Counted from the stretch's first letter, positions 1 through 5,066 are shown. The stretch: 5,933 bases of DNA from Verrucomicrobiales bacterium (GCA_003506995.1 DNXB01000145.1:1-5933); one strand, 5' to 3'. Made by a program: numbers and translations. The notes: generated by a model not told the origin, from the sequence alone.

Positions 1-172
1 TCCCACGCGAACGCAGCGCAAAAATGACCGCAAATCCCAGCACGCCCGCCCCCAGCAGCAGCGGCATCGCCCGCGCCAGCCACCAGCCGAGATTGACCTT
101 GGTTCGCGTCCGGCCCGCCAGACGCCGCCACGCGATGGAAAGATGCGCTTGATCAGTCATGCCCGGATTCAT
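1..172 (-). CDS. Hypothetical membrane protein, N-terminal part only
   Basis: This is the first 57 codons of a minus-strand gene that runs off the left edge of the window. The reading frame is open from ATG at 172 and has a second in-frame ATG at 160, four codons later; neither has a clear Shine-Dalgarno sequence, so the start is undecided. The N-terminus (MTDQAHLSIAWRRL) is followed by a basic, Arg-rich stretch (AGRTRTKVN), then WWLARA and a hydrophobic segment (LLLGAGVLGFAVIFAL) that should span the membrane once, with the basic part inside the cell by the positive-inside rule. I do not recognise the family and cannot assign a function. It is separated from the cassette genes by a repeat element, and its GC-rich codon use resembles recD2 more than the cassette genes. 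It is probably a resident chromosomal gene bordering the cassette cluster. Confidence 0.6.
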   Translation of the reverse strand, partial: MNPGMTDQAHLSIAWRRLAGRTRTKVNLGWWLARAMPLLLGAGVLGFAVIFALRSRG

Positions 173-212
173 AACGGATCACGCCGCGGATGACGAGAAC
201 AATCATTCACGC

Positions 213-312
213 GGTTCCGGTGAAGCGCTCCCAACAAGTTCGGAATCCCGCCTTCAGGCGGTAAGACGTGGAATCACCCCACGTTCACGTTTCCGGCAGC
301 ACCTCAGCCGGG
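213..312 (+). repeat. Diverged copy of the REP/BIME-like palindromic repeat
   Basis: This is a third, diverged copy of the repeat found in tandem at 1973-2136, in the same orientation. It shares GTGAAGCGCT (220-229), followed at exactly the same spacing (22 bases) by GGAATCCC, then the perfect hairpin CCGCCTTCAGGCGG (248-261), a matching GTGG-ATCACCCC core and TCACGTTTCCGG. Its right hairpin differs: the arms CCGGC and GCCGG remain (about 293-311), but the loop has grown from 4 to 9 bases and the terminal GGGACTCC is lost. It also has a middle hairpin, ACGTGG/CCACGT (266-271 with 279-284), which the other two copies cannot form. With the flanks it fills the 173-336 gap between the attC-like site and the left-edge gene; I see no gene there. 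Confidence 0.8.
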
Positions 313-336
313 CATTCTTTTCGGTGTGAATTGTGA

Positions 337-460
337 GGCGAACGTCAATGCCTGGCACCCGCTACCGGGGGCGAACCTCCGATTCAGGCTCAGCTTTCTG
401 GTTGCCCTCCGACTTCGACTCGGAGCGGGTAGCGCGTTGGTCAGCGCCGGCTTGTTCGCT
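337..460 (-). other. attC-like recombination site A
   Basis: An attC-like site of 124 bp read on the minus strand. The left core is AGCGAAC followed by AAG (460-451); the right end is ATTGACGTTCGCC (349-337). Inside, CGCTACC (plus strand 360-366) pairs with GGTAGCG (428-434), and weaker pairing with bulges connects this stem to the cores. The left GCGAACAAG and right TGACGTTCGC match site B, although the intervening sequence differs. The last 32 codons of the preceding gene, including its TAG, lie inside the site. The long internal stem is weaker than in site B, so taken alone this site would be less convincing. Confidence 0.6.
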
Positions 461-1063
461 GGTTTGGTATGGTGGCTTTGCGCTCGATGTGATGGCGTCG
501 ATCACGTCGCGATACTTCTCATAGGTGCCTTCGGGAAAACTGAATATGAGTTGCTGGTAGCAGCGCCCAGCGGTCTCCTTGTATGCGTGTCGGCTCAGGA
601 AATACACGACGACACCGTCGTTCTTCCGCGAAATAAATCGGTCGTAACCGGGGAACTTGGATTCGTCAGCCCCTGCGGGAAGAATATGCGATCTGAAATA
701 ATCTCCAATGTTCTTCTGCTTCGCATCCGCGGCAATCACAGCCTCCAGTGAGCGCCCGTCATCACGGAGTTTGTCGAGCGCATTTTCTTGAGTGTACCCA
801 GGAACAGTCCGCAACAAATCCAAATCGCTTATGAAGCCATACGCGATCAACTCGAAGGAAAAGTCCGAATCGGGGTCTTTGAATTTCGCCCACCACTTCG
901 CCTCCCCCTGAAGGCTCTCAGGATCCATCTCAAAGCGTGCTGGATAATCGACCCGGAGCCAAGACATCCAGCCGGGACTAGGAAAGTGCTTCGTCTCCTC
1001 TGCTCGACTGACCGCTATGCCGACGGCCAGTGATGCGAGAACCGCGATGTTGAGGAGATTCAT
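362..1063 (-). CDS. Secreted hypothetical protein, integron cassette gene
   Basis: A 233-residue protein. Its N-terminus MNLLNIAVLASLAVGIAVSRA is a good Sec signal peptide with likely cleavage after SRA (residue 21), so the mature protein should be periplasmic or outside the cell; no lipobox Cys is present. The mature part is rich in aromatic residues (GWMSW, AKWWAKF, DFSFELIAYGF) and ends in a segment QQLIFSFPEGTYEKYRDVIDAI, which loosely resembles the last strand and helix of PsbP/Mog1-fold proteins. That is a weak similarity and I assign no function. The last 32 residues, highly charged and low in complexity (RSESKSEGNQKAEPESE), are encoded by attC-like site A and are probably a disordered tail. 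ATG at 1063 follows the GTTCGCT core of site B by only 7 bases (GAAGAAA, a weak ribosome-binding site), typical of a cassette start. No cassette promoter is evident; expression probably depends on upstream transcription. Confidence 0.75.
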   Translation of the reverse strand: MNLLNIAVLASLAVGIAVSRAEETKHFPSPGWMSWLRVDYPARFEMDPESLQGEAKWWAKFKDPDSDFSFELIAYGFISDLDLLRTVPGYTQENALDKLRDDGRSLEAVIAADAKQKNIGDYFRSHILPAGADESKFPGYDRFISRKNDGVVVYFLSRHAYKETAGRCYQQLIFSFPEGTYEKYRDVIDAITSSAKPPYQTSEQAGADQRATRSESKSEGNQKAEPESEVRPR

Positions 1064-1070
1064 TTTCTTC

Positions 1071-1199
1071 AGCGAACGTCAAAGAGCACGCACCGCCACT
1101 AGCGGGAGCGGGCGTCGAGACGGGGATGGAGGTTCATAATACGGGTGACGTTGACGACAAGGCGGCTAGTGGCGGTTGCTGTGTCTCGACTTGTTCGCC
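1071..1199 (-). other. attC-like recombination site B
   Basis: The clearest attC-like site, 129 bp on the minus strand. The left core GGCGAAC (1199-1193) is followed by AAGTCGAGACACAGCA. Then come a perfect 12-bp arm ACCGCCACTAGC (1176-1165), a 61-base central region, the opposite arm GCTAGTGGCGGT (1103-1092), GCGTGCTCTTTGAC, and the right core GTTCGCT (1077-1071). The sequence between cores and arms also pairs imperfectly (AGACACAGCA against TGCGTGCTCT), leaving unpaired bases of the kind that give attC sites their strand choice. The cores depart from the classical RYYYAAC/GTTRRRY in having C after GTT. The upstream gene ends inside the left arm (TAG within CACTAGC) and the next gene starts 7 bases after the right core. 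Confidence 0.75.
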
Positions 1200-1543
1200 G
1201 GTTGGGTTCCTGTGACCTCGCGAATCTGATGGATCCAGTAGAAAATGACAAGCACCGTTGCGGCTGCGATAATGATGGTGTGAGTCCAGTAGCGAATGGG
1301 AGCTTCATCACGTCTGTAAATACCCTGCTTGCTTGTGTAAACTCCGCTGAGGAAGTTGCTCACTGTCCAAGAAGTGAACCCGCCTGCAATCACGGATCCC
1401 AGCAATAGCCCTATTTGGTCGGCTCCGAGTGGGCGCCAAACCAAAGCTATCACAATCGATGGAAGAACTGTGACGACCATGCACCAGAAGAATCCAATGT
1501 AGCGTTTCGATCTTCTTTCGTGTGGCAGCACAAGTCGCGTCAT
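1166..1543 (-). CDS. Small three-helix membrane protein, integron cassette gene
   Basis: A 125-residue protein with a short basic N-terminus (PHERRSKRY) and three hydrophobic stretches, at about residues 17-36 (FFWCMVVTVLPSIVIALVW), 42-66 (DQIGLLLGSVIAGGFTSW onward) and 85-105 (YWTHTIIIAAATVLVIFYWI). It should be an inner-membrane protein. There is no signal peptide separate from the first helix and no recognisable catalytic motif. I do not recognise the family; small orphan membrane proteins are common in integron cassettes. The last ten residues (ANKSRHSNRH) are encoded by the left arm of attC-like site B and the stop codon lies in its inverted repeat. ATG at 1543 is 11 bases after a GTTCGCC core at 1561-1555. 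No Shine-Dalgarno sequence is visible. The gene looks more AT-rich than recD2, consistent with acquisition from elsewhere. Confidence 0.72.
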   Translation of the reverse strand: MTRLVLPHERRSKRYIGFFWCMVVTVLPSIVIALVWRPLGADQIGLLLGSVIAGGFTSWTVSNFLSGVYTSKQGIYRRDEAPIRYWTHTIIIAAATVLVIFYWIHQIREVTGTQPANKSRHSNRH

Positions 1544-1554
1544 TATGAATTCTT

Positions 1555-1709
1555 GGCGAACAGTTGAGACATTAACAGAAGCGTTGCTTTGAGTGCAACG
1601 CTATCTCCAGCAAGAATGTTGCTTTGCGACGGTGCTTTCGATTCATGGTGTTGCTTATAGGGCTCATTTGCGTGCAAAGCAAAGCAACGCGACTGCTGAC
1701 TCTTGCGCA
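1555..1709 (-). other. Degenerate attC-like site C
   Basis: A longer, less regular palindrome of about 155 bp upstream of the membrane protein gene. The right core GTTCGCC (1561-1555) is intact. The left end reads GCGCAAGAGTC (1708-1698), which matches GCGAACAAGTC of site B only if AA is missing from the core and one or two bases are added after it. The main stem is a perfect 11-bp inverted repeat, GCGTTGCTTTG (1581-1591) with CAAAGCAACGC (1680-1690). Inside it, GCGTTGC/GCAACGC (1581-1601) can form an alternative small hairpin, and GTTGCTTTGC recurs at 1618-1627. The site is where an attC is expected, just before a cassette start. The damaged left core suggests it may be inactive or the worn end of the array. 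Confidence 0.45.
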
Positions 1710-1941
1710 AATGAGGGGCTAAAAAGCATGTGTGAATATTCCAATGACGGAGCCGACTCTGGAGCAGCGTCTCATCGGGGTGATGCGCTTTCGCCACTAT
1801 TGATTCAGTCGCCTCCTCCGGCTCCCTCGCCCTTTCGCTGGAGGGCATCGATGCGTTGCGGGCACGACGGAAGAAGAGAGGCTTTTGCGACGGTTCAACC
1901 ACTCTTTGCAGTCCTGCTCTGCGCCTTCTCACAACATTCCG
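1710..1941. other. Stretch without a supportable gene
   Basis: About 230 bases between the degenerate attC-like site and the repeats behind recD2. Open frames cross it on both strands (minus 1932-1543, plus 1593-2159), but they run through the palindrome or repeats, are Arg/Ala/Ser-rich and resemble no family I know, so I treat them as non-coding. Small structures seen are the hairpin GCCCT/AGGGC (1829-1833 with 1842-1846) and the adjoining palindrome GCATCGATGC (1845-1854). I see no promoter, tRNA or terminator with a T-run. Confidence 0.5.
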
Positions 1942-1972
1942 CGCAGCCCCGTGAAGCGCTTCCGGCCCGTAC

Positions 1973-2043
1973 GGAGTCCCGCCTTCAGGCGGCAGCGCGT
2001 GGCATCACCCCTCGCTCACGTTTCCGGCTGAAGCCGGGACTCC
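1973..2043 (+). repeat. REP/BIME-like element, copy 1
   Basis: A 71-bp element. Its two ends form a 20-base imperfect inverted repeat (18 of 20 match), GGAGTCCCGCCTTCAGGCGG against CCGGCTGAAGCCGGGACTCC. Each arm is also a hairpin by itself: CCGCCTTCAGGCGG (1979-1992) and CCGGCTGAAGCCGG (2024-2037). The spacer is 31 bases. Each hairpin is preceded on its own strand by GGAG, as in REP sequences recognised by RAYT transposases, where a GTAG or GGAG tetranucleotide sits 5' of the hairpin. No T-run follows, so a role as an intrinsic terminator is not supported. Confidence 0.85.
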
Positions 2044-2065
2044 GAGCTCCAGATGCAACCCGTAC

Positions 2066-2136
2066 GGAGTTCCGCCTTCAGGCGGCAGCGCGTGGCATCA
2101 CCCCTCGCTCACGTTTCCGGCTGAAGCCGGGACTCC
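2066..2136 (+). repeat. REP/BIME-like element, copy 2, overlapping recD2
   Basis: Identical to copy 1 except for one base (C to T in the left arm, GGAGTTCC). Its hairpins are at 2072-2085 and 2117-2130. Read on the minus strand, its right half supplies the last codons of recD2 (GVPASAGNVSEG) and the TGA stop (2100-2098). The near identity with copy 1 points to recent duplication or gene conversion. Confidence 0.85.
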
Positions 2137-4296
2137 AAACTCCAGACGCAGCCCTGTGAAGCGCTTCCGGCTCTCCTGTTTGCTCACGGCGAGTGAAAGC
2201 GCCCGCTCATCGCCGACGAGCACGCACAGCTTCTTCGCCCGCGTGATCGCGGTGTAGATGAGGCTGCGTTCCAGCAGCACATAGTGCTGCGTGCTCACCG
2301 GAATGATGACACAAGGGAACTCGCTGCCCTGGCTTTTGTGGATGGTCAGCGCGTAGGCGGGCTGAAGCTCGTCGAGTTCGCCCGGCTCGTATCCGACGAG
2401 ACGCTCCGCATCATAGCGCACGTGGATCTTCACCGGATCGGCATCGATGGCGGTGATGTGGCCGATGTCGCCGTTGAAGACTTCCTTGTCGTAGTTGTTG
2501 TGCGTCTGGATGACCTTGTCGCCGACGCGGAAGGTCGAGTTGAAGCGCTCGATCTCGAATTTCATCTCGTTCGGCGGATTGAGCGCGAGTTGCAGCGAGT
2601 GATTGAGCGACGCGGTGCCGAGCAGGTTGCGGTTCATCGGCGTGAGCACCTGGATGTCGCGGATCGGATCAAAGCCATACTTGGCCGGAAGACGTGTGTG
2701 GGCGAGCTGCACGATCAAATCGCGAATCTCATCAGGATCGGTAGCCTCCAGGAAAAAGAAGTCGCTGTCGCGTGAGGGCTTCAAGTCGGGCACCTGGCCG
2801 CGATTGATCGCATGCGCACTCGTGATGATGCGGCTGCTGGCAGCCTGGCGGAAGATTTCGGTGAGCTTCACACACGGCACGGCATCGCTGGCGATCAAAT
2901 CATGCAGTACCATGCCGGGACCGACGGACGGAAGCTGATCCGCGTCTCCCACGATCAGCAGATGCGCGCCTTCCGGCAATGCGGAGAGCAGTTGGGCCAT
3001 CAACGGCGCGTCGATCATCGAAGCCTCGTCGATGACGAACAAATCGCCGACCAGCGGCTTGCCGCGATGACGTCCCCACTGGCCCTCGCCCTGGTATTCT
3101 AGCAGGCGATGCAGTGTTTTGGCCTCCAGGCCGCTGCCTTCACTCAAACGCTTCGCCGCACGGCCCGTGGGGGCCGCGAGCACGAGTTTGACCTGCTTGC
3201 TTTGCAGAATGAGCAGGATGCTGCGCAGGATGGTGGTCTTCCCCACGCCGGGGCCGCCAGTGATGATGAGCAGGCGCTGCCGCAAGGCCTCGCGCACGGC
3301 CTGCTGCTGGCTTTCGGCCAGTTCCTTTCCCGTTTTCTTCATCACCCAGGCCAGCGCGGCGTCCTCGTCGATGGGAGGATAGGCTGCGGGAACAGCCGCG
3401 AGCGATTTCACACTCGCGGCGATGCTTTGCTCGGCGGCACGAAGATGCGGCAGGTAGAGAAACTCGCCCTGGCGCTCGATTTGGTCGCTGGTGGTGAGGG
3501 CTTCGATTTGGGTGCGGATGAGGGCATCCGCACTCCCGAGAAGTTCCTGCGCTTTTTCGATCACTTTCGCCTCCGGGAAGCAGCAGTGGCCGTTTTGCGC
3601 GGCGGTTTCGAGCACATGCAGAATCCCGGCTTTGATGCGCTCCGGCGCGTCTTCGGCCACACCGAGCTGATAAGCGATGTCATCCGCTGTTTTGAAGCCG
3701 ATGCCGCGAATGTCCTGCGCCAGACGATACGGATTTTCCTTCAACACCGCCTGCGCCTCGTCGCCATACGTCTTGTAGATGCGCAGCGCCCGCGAGGAGC
3801 TGATGCCGTGCTGATGCAGGAAGAGCATGATGCCGTGAATCGACTTCTGCCTCATCCACGACTCCCGAATCTCGATGCGGCGCTTTTTGCCCACGCCCTC
3901 CACGTCTTCGAGCTTCTTCGACTCGTTCTCAATGATGTCGAAGACCTTGGGGCCGAACTTTTCCACGATGCGCTTCGCATGCGCCGGGCCGATGCCTTTG
4001 ATGAGGCCGCTGCCGAGGTAGCGCTCGATCCCGCTGAGTGAATCGGGCCGGCGCAGCTTCAACTCATCCGACTTGAACTGCGGCCCGAAGTCGCGGTTCG
4101 GCTCCCACACGCCCCGCGCCTCAAATTCCTCGCCCGCCACGACTCGCGGAGCCTTGCCGATCAGGCTGACCATGTCCTGCCTTCCCGCAGGCACGACCTT
4201 GAGAATGCAGAAGCCGTTTTCCTCATTGTGAAACACCACGCGGTCCACCAGTCCGCGCAGGACTTCGGGCTTGGTGATGTTTCGTGGCGCTGGCAT
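2098..4296 (-). CDS. recD2: RecD2-type ATP-dependent DNA helicase (SF1B, RecD/TraA family)
   Basis: A 732-residue cytoplasmic 5'-3' DNA helicase of the RecD2 family, which acts without RecBC in DNA repair and replication-fork maintenance. After an N-terminal OB-like region (1-85) come helix-hairpin-helix segments: GIGPAHAKRI (101-110), GVGKKRRIEI (134-143) and GIGFKTADDIAYQLG (198-212). The motor has Walker A GGPGVGKTT (347-355), Walker B VIDEAS (421-426), motif III GDADQLPSVGPG (450-461), motif IV-like IFRQ (481-484), the SH3-like region FRVGDKVIQTHNNYDKEVFNGD (589-610), ALTIHKSQGSEF (649-660) and motif VI YTAITRAKK (681-689). Length and motif set are normal and complete. The start at 4296 fits the family but has no clear Shine-Dalgarno sequence. 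The conserved end (RKRFTGL) is followed by about 12 residues supplied by a repeat element. It lies 41 bases after the upstream secreted-protein gene and may share its transcript. Confidence 0.95.
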   Translation of the reverse strand: MPAPRNITKPEVLRGLVDRVVFHNEENGFCILKVVPAGRQDMVSLIGKAPRVVAGEEFEARGVWEPNRDFGPQFKSDELKLRRPDSLSGIERYLGSGLIKGIGPAHAKRIVEKFGPKVFDIIENESKKLEDVEGVGKKRRIEIRESWMRQKSIHGIMLFLHQHGISSSRALRIYKTYGDEAQAVLKENPYRLAQDIRGIGFKTADDIAYQLGVAEDAPERIKAGILHVLETAAQNGHCCFPEAKVIEKAQELLGSADALIRTQIEALTTSDQIERQGEFLYLPHLRAAEQSIAASVKSLAAVPAAYPPIDEDAALAWVMKKTGKELAESQQQAVREALRQRLLIITGGPGVGKTTILRSILLILQSKQVKLVLAAPTGRAAKRLSEGSGLEAKTLHRLLEYQGEGQWGRHRGKPLVGDLFVIDEASMIDAPLMAQLLSALPEGAHLLIVGDADQLPSVGPGMVLHDLIASDAVPCVKLTEIFRQAASSRIITSAHAINRGQVPDLKPSRDSDFFFLEATDPDEIRDLIVQLAHTRLPAKYGFDPIRDIQVLTPMNRNLLGTASLNHSLQLALNPPNEMKFEIERFNSTFRVGDKVIQTHNNYDKEVFNGDIGHITAIDADPVKIHVRYDAERLVGYEPGELDELQPAYALTIHKSQGSEFPCVIIPVSTQHYVLLERSLIYTAITRAKKLCVLVGDERALSLAVSKQESRKRFTGLRLEFGVPASAGNVSEG

Positions 4297-4337
4297 GAGC
4301 GCAGGCTAGGCAAGCCGGCCGCTTGTGCGAGGGCGAA

Positions 4338-5057
4338 TCACTCCAGCTTGGAAAACACTCCGGCGGCGGCATTCACGGAGATCTTTTGATTGGCCGCATA
4401 AGCCCTGGCGGCCGCCATGCGCATCTCAGGGCGGGAACCACCGCGCAACCAGACATCAAGAGCATCCCGCAGCAGGAAGGCTCCGGGATACATGAGCTGC
4501 TCGGTGGTGAGAACGGGACGCGCCTGCAACGCTTCGAGATGCGGTTTGAAATACCGGGCGCTGATGCAGCAGAGGATGATGGCGTCTGTCGGTTGGGCTG
4601 ATGGATCGACCGCCGTGACTCCCACCGGCGCATCCATGAGGCCGTTGTGGCCGATGAAGGCGGTCAGATCGCTTTTGCGACCGTGCAGGTTCGCAAAGAA
4701 GGCTTCGAGGCATTGGTGAATGTTTTTACCGCGCCATGCCTCGGCGACGAGCAGACAATCCTTCGTGGTATGACGATACGAACGGCGCTCAAGAATCTCC
4801 AGCGTGGGATTCTCCTCGGTCTTTTCGAGCTTCCATGCCTTGCTGCGGCCAAAGACGGACTTGAGGCCATCGGTGGTGCCCCAATAGAGATTTGCGGCCG
4901 CGTCGTCGCCATTGCCGATCTTCGCAGGCACAGGCGCGATGCCCTGGCTGGCATTGTCAGCGAGCGCGACGAAGACATGAACGCGTTTGGGTTCCGCAGA
5001 AGCCATGCTGCTGAATGCGAACGCGCTCAGACAGATGGTGATGCTCCACGCTTTCAT
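4338..5057 (-). CDS. Secreted hypothetical protein with caspase-like His/Cys arrangement
   Basis: A 239-residue protein. The first 21 residues (MKAWSITICL then SAFAFSSMASA) form a typical signal peptide with an ASA cleavage site, so it is exported. The mature part starts with a beta-strand (RVHVFVALADNASQGI) and a conserved-looking PAKIGNGDDAAANLYWG. Two later features stand out: a hydrophobic strand ending in GHNGLMD (His137) and, about 26 residues on, a second strand ending in two cysteines, AIILCCISARYF (Cys163, Cys164). In caspase-like (clan CD) peptidases the catalytic His and Cys sit at the ends of two such strands with GH and C motifs, so a shared fold is possible. This is inference from pattern alone; I do not recognise the family. 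ATG at 5057 is 9 bases after the trpB stop, and GAGG lies 23 bases upstream, too far for an ideal ribosome-binding site. Co-transcription with trpB is likely. Confidence 0.75.
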   Translation of the reverse strand: MKAWSITICLSAFAFSSMASAEPKRVHVFVALADNASQGIAPVPAKIGNGDDAAANLYWGTTDGLKSVFGRSKAWKLEKTEENPTLEILERRSYRHTTKDCLLVAEAWRGKNIHQCLEAFFANLHGRKSDLTAFIGHNGLMDAPVGVTAVDPSAQPTDAIILCCISARYFKPHLEALQARPVLTTEQLMYPGAFLLRDALDVWLRGGSRPEMRMAAARAYAANQKISVNAAAGVFSKLE

Positions 5058-5066
5058 GGCATGCGC

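Larger units (their letters stand above)
337..1709 (-). mobile_element. Integron-type gene cassette cluster (CALIN-like), no integrase in window
   Basis: Two complete small genes on the minus strand alternate with attC-like palindromes. The order in the reading direction is site C (1709-1555), membrane protein, site B (1199-1071), secreted protein, site A (460-337). Each gene begins 7-11 bases after a GTTCGCC/GTTCGCT core and its stop codon lies inside the following palindrome, as in typical integron cassettes. Sites A and B share GCGAACAAG at the left end and TTGACGTTCGC at the right end but differ in their middles, as attC sites do. Integron knowledge: IntI recombines folded single-stranded attC sites, and clusters of attC without intI are known as CALINs. 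The cassette genes look more AT-rich than recD2, which fits transfer. No tyrosine recombinase gene or attI is visible here, so mobility would depend on an integrase elsewhere. Confidence 0.68.
1942..2171 (+). repeat. Tandem cluster of REP/BIME-like repeats with 25-bp direct flanks
   Basis: Two nearly identical 71-bp elements with a 93-bp period are bounded by 25-base direct repeats at 1942-1966 and 2147-2171, differing at one base and containing the palindrome GAAGCGCTTC. The junction between the two copies (2044-2065) looks like the outer flank with GTGAAGCGCTTCCGG deleted between short CCC/CCCGT matches, as expected from slippage or unequal recombination in a tandem array. The right-hand flank is also the recD2 coding sequence for RKRFTGL, so the array overlaps the 3' end of that gene. 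Confidence 0.8.

Noticed and set aside
368..376. Extra GCGAAC at 371-376 as another attC core
   Set aside because: It has no partner core at a suitable distance and lacks the GTCAA/TTGAC context found at the right ends of sites A and B.
326..751. Plus-strand open frame of 141 codons opposite the secreted protein
   Set aside because: It crosses site A and lies antisense to a frame with a good signal peptide and cassette-like start; it has no family resemblance.
1543..1932. Minus-strand open frame of 129 codons upstream of the membrane protein gene
   Set aside because: It runs through the whole of attC-like site C and its composition is Arg/Ser/His-rich with no recognisable domain. Real cassette genes end within the first arm of the site, so this is probably a chance frame.
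1973..2136. Hairpins as intrinsic transcription terminators for recD2
   Set aside because: The stems are GC-rich, but no T-run follows in either direction, and the pattern recurs elsewhere as a repeat.
213..2136. The three repeat copies as a CRISPR array
   Set aside because: The copies are palindromic, about 71 bp, unevenly spaced and lack regular unique spacers; no cas genes are present.
1593..2159. Plus-strand open frame of 188 codons ending in two copies of a peptide repeat
   Set aside because: The repeated peptide is only the translation of the tandem REP-like DNA repeat, and the frame overlaps recD2 antisense; no family resemblance.
3109..4041. Long plus-strand open frame opposite recD2
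   Set aside because: It is a shadow of the GC-rich recD2 coding strand; the minus-strand frame has every helicase motif.
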